Positions 49,936 to 61,177 of a stretch of 64,000 nt of DNA are shown here, one piece after another; within the stretch, counting starts at the first letter, position 1; each line of letters begins with the position of its first letter. The notes beneath the pieces are model-generated. The model was not told the origin of the DNA and made no database searches. It saw only the letters and a program-made list of their open reading frames with translations. Position numbers and translations under genes: made by a program. Origin of the DNA: Puccinellia tenuiflora (Eukaryota; Streptophyta; Magnoliopsida; Poales; Poaceae); assembly GCA_012064385.1 (NCBI GenBank), contig QRDG01001893.1, positions 783,113 to 847,112 of the forward strand. The letters are read 5' to 3'.

Positions 49936-50387
49936 CGCCTTGTCTCTATCGATGGCGAGGTAAACCGGTCCGCGCCAATCTCCATCAGCGGACGGAGACG
50001 TTTGCTGCATGCACAGAGGATCGAGTGCTTGTGAGTAATCACATCCAGAGGAACGCCAAGAAATGCGTACATGCTCCGTCTTGGTTGCCCGACGGGCACA
50101 GACTGACAGAGGGGTCTACCTACGTGGTTGCGGCTGTATCGACTCTAATCCGTGTACGAGTGATGCGCTATGTATGTACCCAGCCAGCCACATCTGGTGC
50201 ACTGAACTGCACTTGGGTATTTTGACATGTCATAGTCGACCTCGAGTCCTTGTCGGTCGTAAAGCATTGTTGGATGCATGGGTGCACTACTGTCGACATG
50301 ACGGTGGCGTGGTGTTGACACGGTTCACAGTCAATGTGTGATGCAGGTGAGTCCACAGGTCTTGCGTGCCGTGCTCGACACGGGGCA
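49936..50387. repeat. Duplicated block F (paralogue of about 937-1392)
   Basis: Near-identical to 937-1392, ending at cgacacggggca, where the Gypsy LTR begins. The uninterrupted sequence in block A (cgacacggggcacacggtgg) gives the empty site. Confidence 0.85.
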
Positions 50388-51096
50388 TGATTGCTACTGA
50401 TGAAGAGTTGGGTGGTGCCCCAAGCGAAGGCGGAGATGTAGCAAGCAACAGTTTTTCCTCGATAACGAACCGAGGTTTATCGAACCAGTAGGACCTTGAA
50501 ATCAACAACAAAGTGAATGTTGAAGATCTCTGGCGCTTAATCTTCAACAGACGTGGACCTGCACACACTCAACCAAATACTTTGCCCTCAACGGCGGAAA
50601 GGTTGTCAATCTTTCCGTTCTCGCAGAAAACAAAGCGGTTAATTGTATAGTGAAATAGATGAAATATGAAAATGGACCAGTGGAGTAATGATGATGAAAA
50701 GTAAGTAAATGAGGTTGTAACAATGTAAAAAGATGGACCGGGGACCATGGGTTCACTAGTGGAGTCTCTCAAGTAAATAGAACGATCATATGATGGGTAA
50801 ACAAATTACAGCTGGGCAATTGACAAGATTATAACACAAACTTAATTTAGCTATGACAAAGAGAACATGATAATATTTATGGAGGCATCACGACAATGAA
50901 CAAAGACCGTGAGTCCAACTGCGTCTTTGTCTAAAAAGTCCACCGTGGGATCGCTATCTAGCCTGTCACCCATCGGTATTAAGTTGCAACCAACAGACAT
51001 TTGCATTAAGTAAAGTGCATAAAGTAAGCAATATTAAATATCAAAATATACTTTAACACCGCTGTTTTACCCTTAGTAGCAACAGCACACCCTCGC

Positions 51097-51547
51097 TGAC
51101 ATGGTTATGATCATCAGGTCCCACCTATCGGGTACCTAGTAACCATTACTCGAAAGGACTCGTCGGCAAGTACGTCTGGAGGAAGGCCCAGGCCCATGAA
51201 AAGGGCAGCGCAAGGTCCCTTGTTGGGCCAGATTAGGGTTAGGGTTACGCTCTAGACCTTGTAAACCTACCCGGATACGGATACCCGAGACCCAGCCTAC
51301 TATAAAGGCTGGGAGGAGCCGCCGGGTAGAGGGATCTCTAGATCGCATCGCCACCATAAGCCCTTACGGCGACATTGTAACACAAAAAGAAACCAGCAAG
51401 AGAATACAGATAGTTTTACTTCACCGGGGATCCGAACTCCGGCGATTTCCTGTGTTCCTTGTTAGCCGCCGGTGTCACCCACGTCATGAAGTTCTCGATA
51501 AACCCAAGTCCCTCAAGGAGGGGCACTGCCGAGTTGATCCCTCGACA
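51097..51547 (+). repeat. 5' LTR of the nested element
   Basis: 451 bp, TG...CA ends. It contains a TATA box at 51301-51308 and a ttagggttagggtta string at about 51233. Confidence 0.93.
51301..51308 (+). promoter_or_regulatory. TATA box in 5' LTR
   Basis: tataaagg, about 247 bp before the LTR end; the same box is at 56537-56544 in the 3' LTR. It probably drives the element's genomic RNA. Confidence 0.6.
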
Positions 51548-51548
51548 G

Positions 51549-52427
51549 TTGGCGCCGTCTGTGGGAACCCTCGATGTGGGAACCCAGGCATCTGCGGCCC
51601 CTTCACCGACAATTCAAGATCCCGCAGGGCTGGAGGACCCGATCTACTTCGGCTCCCTCTGCTTCACCCCGCACGCGCAGGAGGCGCGGGCGATCTTCGA
51701 CTCCCTGCGGAGTAGCGTCCCCCTGACGTTTGGAATCGTGCGACTCCTAGCAGATCGGCATGGTATCCTCCGTTTACCTGACGCTGTTCAAGCAGCAACG
51801 ACGGACCCATCTCCGTCGCCAATCTCGCCTCCAGAACACCCTTCGGATGGCTCCACCAGCGACTCCCTGGAAACGGTCGAGTCCAGATCTTCATCGCCAA
51901 TCTCGCCTCCGGAACACCCTTCGGACGGCTCCACCAGCGACTCCCTGGAAACAGTCGAGTCCAGATCTTCATCGCCAATCTCGCCTCCGGAACACCCTTC
52001 GGACGGCTCCACCAGCGACTCCCTGGAAACAGTCGAGTCCAGATCTTCATCGCCAACTCCTCTCCTGGAGCACTCGCCAAGCGATCTCATCAACGACCCC
52101 CTGGAAACAGCTGGGTCTGAATGCTCGTCGTTTTATCTCGACGATGCTGTCTACCCTGAGGACGTCACTAGTCCCGTCGAACCCGACGCTGACGAACACG
52201 CCCAGAGCAAAAACCGCTTCCTCGGTTCGATGCAACCCGCCACAACCCGCCCTATCCAAGTCTGCATGATTAGCGAGAGGACCGGTGACTCGCAAGGATC
52301 ACAAGATCCCCGCGAAACCATCACAATCAGCGAGGCCGTAATGGCCAGGATAAAGGCGGCTGTGCAAGACGCAACCCCGCTCGGACCCATCTGGCCTGGT
52401 AAAGCCCGGGTTAGTTGCTGCTCCTAA
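51549..52427 (+). CDS. Gag-like open frame of the nested LTR element
   Basis: The frame is open from within the LTR (ATG at 51486) through the primer-binding site to a stop at 52425-52427. No ATG lies in the internal region until about 52230. The N-terminal part (EDPIYFGSLCFTPHAQEA, then SSVPLTFGIVRLLADRHG) is followed by three 26-residue acidic/Ser-rich repeats and a short tail (MARIKAAVQDATPLGPIW). It looks like the start of a Gypsy gag precursor without capsid core or zinc knuckle. Initiation is unclear, and no polymerase gene follows. A functional product is uncertain. Confidence 0.45.
   Translation: MAPSVGTLDVGTQASAAPSPTIQDPAGLEDPIYFGSLCFTPHAQEARAIFDSLRSSVPLTFGIVRLLADRHGILRLPDAVQAATTDPSPSPISPPEHPSDGSTSDSLETVESRSSSPISPPEHPSDGSTSDSLETVESRSSSPISPPEHPSDGSTSDSLETVESRSSSPTPLLEHSPSDLINDPLETAGSECSSFYLDDAVYPEDVTSPVEPDADEHAQSKNRFLGSMQPATTRPIQVCMISERTGDSQGSQDPRETITISEAVMARIKAAVQDATPLGPIWPGKARVSCCS
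51816..52049 (+). repeat. 78-bp in-frame tandem repeat, three copies
   Basis: tcgccaatctcgcctcc starts at 51816, 51894 and 51972, with a partial fourth at 52050. The unit encodes 26 residues (SPISPPEHPSDGSTSDSLET and so on). Because 78 is a multiple of three, the repeat keeps several frames open on both strands. Confidence 0.95.
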
Positions 52428-52565
52428 AGGACACAGCAATACACTCGCACGCGACAACCCGCCAAGAGACAACACACTCACATACAGGCAAAAGCAGAAT
52501 CGATTCCCAAGTTTAACACAGTTTACAAGTCCAAAGCATAATAGGAACATTACAAGACCAAACAA

Positions 52566-55212
52566 CTAAGAAGAGGGAGCAGCAGGTGTATCGAGGGTAC
52601 AGGCCTGTCGCTCCAGCATCTGCGACAGCTGCTCCGCAAGCTTACGCGCATGGGGTTGGAGGGGTCGAAGGTCTACCTCCACGCCGTCGGGTCCCTTTGG
52701 AAACTCCGAGGTGACTTTTTTGAGGTCACCTTGAACTCCATACCCCATCGCGAGTGATAGCACAATCTCTGCACCGCAGATGGTCTGTTCACGGCTGAAC
52801 TCACCAAGCGGGTGGCCCTCTGCGCCGAACGACTCAACAAAAAGTCATTGAAAGTTTCGGGTGCATTCTCTTCCTCAGGATACATACTTTTCCAGATTGA
52901 GGAGAACACACCCGTGGCTTTCACCACAAGATCGCGAGCATGATTGCCATAATCCCACACCAGAGATATGGCATCCGACAGACAGTCCACGCGCTCGCGA
53001 CCCGCAATATCGAACTTCACGCCGAGAGCACCTGCACAGAAAAGCGAGTTAGCCAACTGCATGGGTTAAAGCAATATAAGCTTTAGCAACAGAACTTACT
53101 CGACAAGGAAGTCGCCAACAGAGTCGCCTGGCCAGCCAAATCCTCATCACGCTTGAAGGTTTTCCGGGATTCTTCTTCCCACTGATTCTTCAAGTCCTCT
53201 AGTTCCTTTTCAAGTGCGGCGACCCGAGTTTCAAGATCGGTAGCGCGGCGGGCAAGTATCTGATTCTTGGCAACCGCAACATCGAGTGCTCCTACGCAGA
53301 GCCGCAAGGTTTAGAAGGAATCGACACGGTAAAAATGGACGACAAAGACAAATACAGCAATGAAGAAGAAAGGGTACCTTGCTCTCTGTCTGCACATGCA
53401 CATATTCTGAGGCCAGGTCCAGCATCTTATGGATATAGGGCTGCGAAGGAAAAGGTCAGTAAAAAGATAGAAGGCAAAGCAAGAGCCCACGCCCAATTGC
53501 ACACAATTGCGCCCGGCCTCGGGGGCTACTAAGGGTAAACCCAGCAGATTCGACGGAAACTCACGTGTCCTTCGCGCCTCGGAAGCAGACCCAAAGAACC
53601 ATCAGCAGGAGGAGCCGAACCGCTAGCAGGAGGAGCCGAACCGCTAGCACAAGGAGCCGAGCCGCTAGCAGGAGGAACCGAGCCACTAGCAGGAGGAGGC
53701 GAGTCGCTAGCAAGATCGACCCTGACAGAGATAACAGATGACTAAGCATGGCGCAACAAAGGCAAAAAGTATCAGGGTTAAGGACAAAAGTTCCTCACCT
53801 GTCGCAACTCGACATTGATCATGGGCACCTTAGCATAAACGTTCCACCGTGACGACACCCGAGGTTTCTTCGCCGGTGGAGGAGGTTTATACGCCAGAGG
53901 AGCCGCGTCTACCACTTCCATGTCCTCCAAAACGAACGAATCTGGAGTACGAGAAGGACCCGAGGTAACCGCGGGAACACCAGGTGCGTTGGAAGGATCA
54001 TCCTCCCCCGCATCTGCGCCCTCGCCAGCAAACTCGAGTTTTCGTTTTCGGATGACTCTTTCGTTAGCTCGAGGGGAAGAGTTGTTTTCATCGTCATCAT
54101 CGGAAGACTCCTCGGCAAGAGCCTCAGACACAGAACCCGAAGGCTCATCTGTCTCCACCGGAGCTTTACCCGAAGGAATTGTCGGGTAGGACGTCAAGGT
54201 AACATGTCCCTGCAAGGAAAAGGATGCTCGTCAAAGGGTCTATGAAATCGAAAGAAGCACCAAGCAGATTTAGAACTTCGGTTACCTCGGGAAGGGGATT
54301 TTCGCTACTGAAAGGAGTCGCGGCAGTGGACTCGACGAAGGAGTCATCTCTCTTGAGGTGAGTGATCTGGCGCACCCGCGCCTCCAGCTCCTCACCCGAA
54401 ATCTCTTCGGATGACGTTCTTGTCGGGTCCTGAAGCCCGGAGTACTCCCACATACCGTGGACCCTCGCCTGAAGTGGTTGGATGCGTCGCTTCAGAAAAG
54501 TGCAGATAAGCTGCATCCCAGTCAACTCCTTGCCAGGTGCGGAACGAAGAGAAGCAACTCGGGATAAGAGGTCGTTGGCCTCTGCTTCTTCCGTAGGACT
54601 CAGGTCATGCCTCCAGGTCCTCTTGGATCTCACTTGAGCCTCGAGGGAGAAGTTGGGTACTTCTGTTTCTCCTTCGACAGCAAAGTAAAACCAGCGTTTC
54701 CTCCATCCTTGCACGGATTCGCTCAGCTTGAGGTCGAAGTAGGGGACATCGTTGCGAGTCTGAATGCCGAAGCCTCCGGTCGCCAAGCTGCGTCGGGCAA
54801 CCGTGTGTTTCTTCACGAAGAAGATGCGGTGCCATAATCCCCAATGGGGATGCACGCCCAAAAAACACTCACAAAGCACAATGAAGCAGGCAATGTGGAG
54901 GATGCTGTTTGGAGTAAGGTCGTGCAGTTGCACACCATAAGCGTACAAGATGCCTCGGACGAAATCATCGAGGGGAAAGGATAGGCCCCGCGTCAGGAAG
55001 TCCATGAAGACGACGCGCTCGCCGGCGCGAGGAGAAGGAGTTACCTCGTTCCCGGCGCAGCGCACTCTGCCGCTCGCCGCCGCCGGCAAGCGGCCATCAG
55101 CCCTCAGACCGGAGAGATGACGGTCGCTGACGGTGGACGCCTCCCAGTCTCCCTTCAGTCTCTTCGGTGGCGCGGTGACGTTGCCGGAGGAGTTCTTGCT
55201 CTTCTTGCCCAT
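52566..55212 (-). pseudogene. Antisense spliced gene in LTR element (gypsy-type Transposase_28-like)
   Basis: Exon 1 (55212-54286, 309 codons) starts MGKKSKNSSG and contains the plant domain called putative gypsy-type transposon (PF04195): RGLSFPLDDFVRGILYAYG, LTPNSILHIACFIVLCECFL, HPHWGLWHRIFFVKK. It ends at gag|gtaacc. Exon 2 (54209-53799, 137 codons, acidic with a basic RVIRKRKLEF) is in phase and ends cag|gtgagg. Beyond that, a Ser/Pro/Ala repeat exon (53561-53739), a coiled-coil exon (53083-53307) and C-terminal exons (52673-53062; 52566-52763) can be seen, but the repeat exon is out of phase and the last two differ in frame. At least two breaks make it a pseudogene. Antisense genes of this kind are known in some plant Gypsy elements; their role is unknown. 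Confidence 0.65.
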
Positions 55213-55904
55213 GGCGAAGGAGTAGGGGAGAAAGGAAGATCGGAGAATGCGAGGAAGAGGAACAAGAAAAGAGGAATGGCAGCAGAGGTGAACTCCGTTG
55301 GAGATTTTGCCCCTTATCAAGCCCACGGTTGGTGATCGTGGCCGTCGGACGTGCGGTTGCGTCTCTAGCCCTGCATCGAGCCGTCCACGTGTCGGTCAGG
55401 AAGTGAACTGGCGCCCCCACTACACCACCGGGCGCGGGAATCGAGGGTGTCGCTCCGTATTTTGTGCCACGGGCAGTCAATGCGCCACTGAACCGGCATG
55501 CGAAGTGGTCTTGCTCTGGCAACTGTCGCAGAGTTACGTCAAATCAAGTGCTCAGAGGCGACGTCATCCATGATGTCATAAGGCTTCCGGCTCCTTTCCC
55601 GTGAACCGTACTCGCGGTCATTCGACTAAGCCCCAGTCGATCGCATCCTGGGCAAATTATTATCTTCCCAGATTGCCTCCGCGGCAACAGATCTCTGGAT
55701 GCCACGTCCACGATGTGAAGGTAAGACCAACGGATCCGTTCCGTTGGCCTGGGACTCGCCTCAGACTGCGAAGTACCCGGTGAATATCCGCGCCTACGGT
55801 GCGAAGAAAACCCTGACGGACGCGTTAGGTACCCATCACATTGCAAGAGTCGAGATTTTGTAAGACCTCAAGCGGCAAAAATCCGGCTACGCTTGCCTTT
55901 TCCG

Positions 55905-56240
55905 GGTTCGGGTCCGGGGACCTGAATCTGAAGTAGCTTAGTGTTGTTTTTCCCGAGTGCAGTTAACTAGACCCGATCTGTCGTGTGTTCCAGGCTCGCT
56001 AAGTGTCATGCCCACGAATCCACCTGCTCCGATGCTCTTCCGGACTCGGGTTTCATTCTTACTTACCTATAGGCAGACTTGGTCCGGTGTTCAGGTCTGG
56101 GAACCCGAACTCGAAGCAGCTTATCGTTGTTTTTCTCCCAAGTATAGTTAGCTGGATTCGAACTGTCAAGTTCTCCAGACTCGTTAAAGTGATATCTCCA
56201 CGGATCTCCTTGTTCCGATGTTATCTCCGGACTCGAGTAA
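55905..56240 (+). repeat. Two degenerate ~190-bp direct repeats before the 3' LTR
   Basis: The order ttcgggt - gggAacctgaat - gaagtagctta - gttgtttttc - gttaactaga - ccaggctcg - tcatgcccacg - ccgatgctcttccggactcg recurs with changes from about 56090. This is non-coding sequence between the antisense gene and the 3' LTR. Confidence 0.6.
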
Positions 56241-56332
56241 TGGCTTCTCAGTTAAAGAATCATGTAATGGTCGGGTACTCGAACTAGAGTCTCCACCTGG
56301 TTCTGCGAATCACCAGAAGACTCGGGGGCTAC

Positions 56333-56782
56333 TGACATGGTTATGATCATCAGGTCCCACCTGTCGGGTACCTGGTAACCATTACTCGAAAGGACTCGTC
56401 GGCAAGCACGTCTGGAGGAAGGCCCAGGCCCATGAAAAGGGCAGCGCAAGGTCCCTTGTTGGGCCAGATTAGGGTTAGGGTTACGCTCTAGACCTTGTAA
56501 ACCTACCCGGATACGGATACCCGAGACCCAGCCTACTATAAAGGCTGGGAGGAGCCGCCGGGTAGAGGGATCTCTAGATCGCATCGCCACCATAAGCCCT
56601 TACGGCGACATTGTAACACAAAAAGAAACCAGCAAGAGAATACAGATAGTTTTACTTCACCGGGGATCCGAAATCCGGCGATTTCCTGTGTTCCTTGTTA
56701 GCCGCCGGTGTCACCCACGTCATGAAGTTCTCGATAAACCCAAGTCCCCAAGGAGGGGCACTGCCAAGTTGATCCCTCGACA
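56333..56782 (+). repeat. 3' LTR of the nested element
   Basis: 450 bp, nearly identical to 51097-51547. Confidence 0.93.
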
Positions 56783-57300
56783 CTCGCCCTTAGACGTTTC
56801 TGTCACTCGTGCCTAGGAACAAGGGGGGCATGAACCCACTATCTATCATAAATATTCTCTCTTGGAGATACACACAATCACTTGGCCAAAGTAACTACGC
56901 ACATCGGAGAGCATGCAAGAACATAAATCAACATATAAGAATCATGCACAATCTGATCATAACTTCATAATCCATCAAATCCCAGCAAACACATCACATA
57001 GTATTATAATACTCGATCTTGATCATGTTAGGAAGCTCACAAGATCATAAACATGAAGCACAAGAGAGAGAGACTACCATCTAGCTACTGCCATGGACCC
57101 AAGGTCCAAGGTGGAACTACTCACAAATCATCCCGGAGGAAGGCATGGCGATGAAGAGCCCTCCGGGATCGATCTCCCCTCCGGCAGGGTGCCGGGATCT
57201 GCTTCAGATTGACCCCCGAACTAGGGTTTAAGGTGACGGCGCGTCGGGATGTCTTCTGTGGAAAATAATGGCCGCCCCGACGTTTTTAGGTTAATTGGGA

Positions 57301-57307
57301 TTTTATA
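57301..57307 (-). promoter_or_regulatory. TATA box of the Gypsy LTR
   Basis: tataaaa on the minus strand in the context gacgcctataaaatccc, about 370 bp inside the LTR. Confidence 0.55.
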
Positions 57308-57674
57308 GGCGTCGGAGGGGACCGAGGAGGTGCCCACAGGGCAGGGGCGGGCCCCACCCGCGGGTCCCCTGTGGGCCGCGGCAGGGGGCGCCTGCGCCCT
57401 GTGGGTGGCCCCTCCGGCTCCCCTTTGGTCTTCGGGTGTCTTATTTCGCATAAAAAATCTCCGTAAATTTTCATCCAATTCCGAGAATATTTCCAGAAGT
57501 GATTTTCTGAAATACAAAAACAGCAAAAACAGGGAACTGGCACTGGGCATCTTGTCAATAGGTTAGTCCAACAAAATGCATAAAAATGATGTGATATGAT
57601 AATAAAAACATGTGACAACATCACAAAATTAGCATGGATCACTCAAAAATTATAGATACGTTTGACACGTATCA

Positions 57675-59810
57675 GCATCCCCAAGCTTAACTCCTGCTCG
57701 TCCTCGAGTAGGTAAGTGATAACAAAATAATTTTTTATGAGATATGCAACCAACATAATCTTGATCAAGATAGTAATGCAAAGCACATGATGTGAATAAG
57801 GTGATCCAAAACAATTGTCTATAGTTGACATTAAGCAAACAATGATTAACAAATGCTAGCTAACAAATGCTAGAAACTTTTCATGAATAAGTGCGTTGGA
57901 GACATGGAACCATACATAAGGTTTAGAAAGAAGAATTACAAATTATGTCTTCAATGTAAAGTATCAATCATTCTTCAAAGCATCTAATTAGTCATTCATG
58001 AAAATAGCCAAGCTCAAGTCAAGTATCCTAATCCATCTACTTCACAAATCAACTGTTTCGAAGTCTACTCAACTAGTGCAAGTAAGAAGTGGCTTTGGCA
58101 CCATGATGTTATGGCAAAAAGAATAATAATGGAGGTTTGGAAGGTTAAAAAGAAAGGCTCAAACAGTGGAGAGGGTAACCACAAGACAGAAGGATATCCC
58201 GTAGTTGACACTATATGAGGAGTAGTGATTGTCATGCAACGGATGCACATAGAGCTATAAGTGTATGAAAGCTCTCCAATGGAACTAGTGGGTTGCATCC
58301 AACTTGCTTGCTCATGAAGACCTAGAGCACTTGAGAAGACTCATCCTTGGAATATACAAGCCAAGTTCTATAACGTTAATTTCCCACATAGTTATACTAC
58401 TAAAACAACATGAGAACTCTCTATAATGAAGTGTAGGTGCTACTAGCACAAGTGTGGACAAAGAGGATAGTAGTGTTGCTCTCTCTCTCTCTTTTTCTTT
58501 TTTTTTTGGATTTTGGGTGGCCTCCTTGGCTCTTTTAAATGCTCTCTCATTTAGCCTCCTTTGGGCTTTTTATTTCTTTTTTTTTATTTTATACCTCACC
58601 GTAGGAGCAACACTCTATATTACAAATGGATCATCACACTTTTTGGTACTCATAACTCATAAGACTAATACATGATGTATAAAAGATATGCATGATCGAA
58701 CGTAGTGTGGAAAAAATTTAGAACATGTGGCAAGCCACGCTGTACACTAACTTAGTGATCAAGCAAACTATATGGTAATGAAGAACGACATCAAGTCATG
58801 TAATGTAATGATGGATGTTGCATGGTAATGTATCTCGGAACGGCTATGGAAATGCCGTGATAGGTAGGTATGGTGGCTGTTTTGAGTAAGATAGTTGGCT
58901 TATGTGTAGGAGAACAAGATGAAGTTCTCCCACAAAGTTGGATGCACTCGCGAAGTATGCACCAATCTCAATGTGAGAGAGGGAAATGCGAAGCACCGAA
59001 GAGGCTAGCAAAATATGGAAGTGGAAGTGCCAAAAACCAAAACTCACAATGCATTTCGTATATTGCAAACAACTAGCAGTTTCAATGTTCCGCAAATGGT
59101 TAGAGACACCCCGAGAGGGATCGTGGCGGCGACACAAGTGTACCGTTGGCTTCCCTGACCGTTGCAGTAACTACCCACTAGGGACTTATTTTCAACTTAG
59201 TAGAATTCATGATACATTAGCATTGTTGACTTAGGTTGTTTAGTTCAGAAAAGTACGGCTCCACGCTTTACTAACACATCTCCACTAATCAGCTCTAACA
59301 CCATTAACCAACACATTTTAACCATTAGTTATTTTAATGTCTCAAAATAATTGAAGAGTATCAAATTATCCACATAGCGATCTATAAGACTATGCAAGTT
59401 TTTTTTTCTACTTCATACCACTACCATATGCATAATATTTTACCGTTCTAACACATCAACCAAGTAACCAAAACAACTCTCTTACAAATATAAGTAAAGA
59501 ACAAGAGAGTTTAACAACAACAACTAGCAACTCCAAATAAGATAAAAGCTAAAAGCGAGAGCTTACTAGCAAACAAACAGTAGCTAAGAATACTCAACGA
59601 GATATAAGCGAAGCACAGGAGTATTCAAATGAAAAAGCGGAGCGTGTCTCTCTCCCACACAAATAAAGCAAGGATCCAACAAGCATATGACCAGCAAAAT
59701 AACAAACAAAACTGAAAGTAAAAAGACGCTCCAAGCATAGCACATAATATGTAAAGTGATAAAAACTTAGTTCAACGAAGACGACCTCATTATAGTCGAT
59801 GAAGAAGAGG
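57675..59810 (-). other. Non-coding 3' interior of the Gypsy element
   Basis: It begins with the polypurine motif (gcatccccaagctt on the plus strand) and contains AT-rich sequence with a (CT)n/(T)n tract at 58477-58508. No Gag-Pol domain is found in any frame; long non-coding stretches next to the 3' LTR are usual in large cereal Gypsy elements. Confidence 0.6.
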
Positions 59811-60695
59811 TGTCGGGGGGATGACCCTCGGGTGGTCATAGTAGTTTACAAGACAAGATTTCAAGGCATCCGGCTGGATGTATCCGGATGGATCCTTCAG
59901 CTGGATCAGTTCAACAAGCCGGATCAGTTCAACGCGGGCTGCCACCAGAAGCTGTCAGGGCATCCGGCTGGACGTATCTAGATGGATCCTTCAGCCGGAC
60001 TTGCCCAACGCCGGCTGTTCCCGAGCCGGCCAAGGTCGCTAACAGAGCAACGTGGCTACAGAGGTGGCCGCCGGCATCACGTTGCCCACTACGCCCCTGC
60101 GCCGGCCTCCATGACGCACAGTGCCGGGCGTGCCGTTGGTCGCCGACCCGCACCCGGCGCAGCCGGGGCCGACCAGACTGGAAGCGCGCCACCCGGCCTC
60201 GCACGTCCCCGACAGCGGCGCCTCCATACCGTGCAGCGTCCACTGTACCTGATGGAAGAACACTGTGGGAAGGAAGAAGACTGTAGCCGGACCCGCCGGG
60301 TCCGGGTCGGGCAGCCGGCCCCCGCCAGTCAGTGTGTAATGAGCCGGCCCCACACATGTACAGCACCTCCTCAGCCCTATATAAGGGGGGGTGCGGCCTC
60401 CAGAGAAGAGGTCGATCGATCAGACACTGAGCTCCAGAAACCCTAGACTACCTCATCCGGATCCTTCAGCCGGACCGTGATAAACAGCTCAAGGAGCAAG
60501 TTTGTAACCTACCCACCGTGAAATAACAAGAACATAGCAGGAGTAGGAGTGTTACCTCATCAGGAGAGCTCCGAACCTGGATACATCGTGCGTCAGTTCT
60601 CACGCTTGTGCCCAATCCCGTCTGCAGATGCCGTCGGCTGTGTCAGTTGCTCCCACACACAAGCCTATACATAGGCATATGTCCATATCACGACA
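59811..60695 (+). mobile_element. Solo LTR, TSD AGAGG
   Basis: It begins tgtcggggggatgacc and ends atatcacgaca, with TGTCG/CGACA terminal symmetry. AGAGG flanks both sides (59806-59810 and 60696-60700). No internal region is attached, so the element was reduced by LTR-LTR recombination. It contains short repeats of ggatccttcagccgga and a TATA box. Confidence 0.88.
60378..60385 (+). promoter_or_regulatory. TATA box in solo LTR
   Basis: tatataag in the context cagccctatataagggg, the standard core promoter position within an LTR. Confidence 0.65.
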
Positions 60696-60970
60696 AGAGG
60701 GGATGCCCTGGGCATCCCCAAGCTTTGATGCTTGATGGTTCTTGAAATTCAGAGGGGAGCACATGGGGGCATCCCCAAGCTTGAGCTCTGATCCGTCTTC
60801 GATTCCTTCATTATCCTCTCCTTTGGAACTTAAAAACTCCCTTCACACAAAACTTCTCATAAACTGATTAGAGGGTTAGTGCTCATGAATTGGAAATGCA
60901 CATGTGTTCGATCTCATGACAAATTGCAAACAACTTTATTAGACATTGGCTACAGTTTACTAAGCCTCAA
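60696..60970 (-). other. Gypsy interior continued, with repeated polypurine motif
   Basis: gcatccccaagctt recurs at 60712-60725 and 60769-60782, identical to the motif next to the 3' LTR at 57675. ggggatgcc/ggcatcccc (60699-60719) forms a perfect 9-bp inverted repeat. No gene. Confidence 0.6.
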
Positions 60971-61177
60971 TGTGTGAAAGAACAAACGATGCCGAGATGT
61001 CGCCTAGAGGGAGGGGGTGAATAGGCGATTAAAACTTTTCGGGTTTAAGGCTTGATAATTGCGGAATAAAACTATGTGTTTAAATTAACAAGCCAACAAC
61101 CTAATATACTAGACTCACCTATATGCACCAACAACTTATGCTAAGCAAGGCAAGCAACAAGGTGATAGCAAGACATA

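Larger units (their letters stand above)
51097..56782 (+). mobile_element. Complete non-autonomous LTR retrotransposon, TSD CTCGC
   Basis: LTRs at 51097-51547 and 56333-56782 begin tgacatgg and end cctcgaca. CTCGC flanks both sides (51092-51096 and 56783-56787). A primer-binding site (ttggcgccgtctgtgggaa) follows the first LTR and a purine-rich actcgggggctac precedes the second. The interior has a gag-like frame on the plus strand and a spliced gene on the minus strand but no protease, RT, RNase H or integrase. The LTRs differ by five substitutions and one 1-bp indel (counted by eye), so the insertion is recent. Confidence 0.93.
50388..57674 (-). mobile_element. Gypsy-type LTR (about 1.6 kb) split by a nested element
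   Basis: On the minus strand the LTR starts tgatacgtgtcaaacg at 57674 and ends ...agtagcaatca at 50388. It is interrupted at 51097-56782 by another LTR element with its 5-bp TSD. Removing that leaves about 1596 bp. A polypurine motif (minus strand aagcttggggatgc) adjoins the LTR start, so this is the 3' LTR of a minus-strand element whose body extends to higher coordinates. A TATA box (tataaaa on the minus strand, 57301-57307) is present. The partner LTR is outside the window or lost. Confidence 0.85.

Noticed and set aside
51486..51548. Start of the gag-like protein within the 5' LTR
   Set aside because: The frame is open through the LTR only by chance. An LTR start would lie in R/U5 upstream of the primer-binding site, so I list the frame from the internal region.
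58454..58675. Small membrane protein in the Gypsy interior
   Set aside because: The hydrophobic frame is produced by T-rich low-complexity sequence (CT and T tracts).
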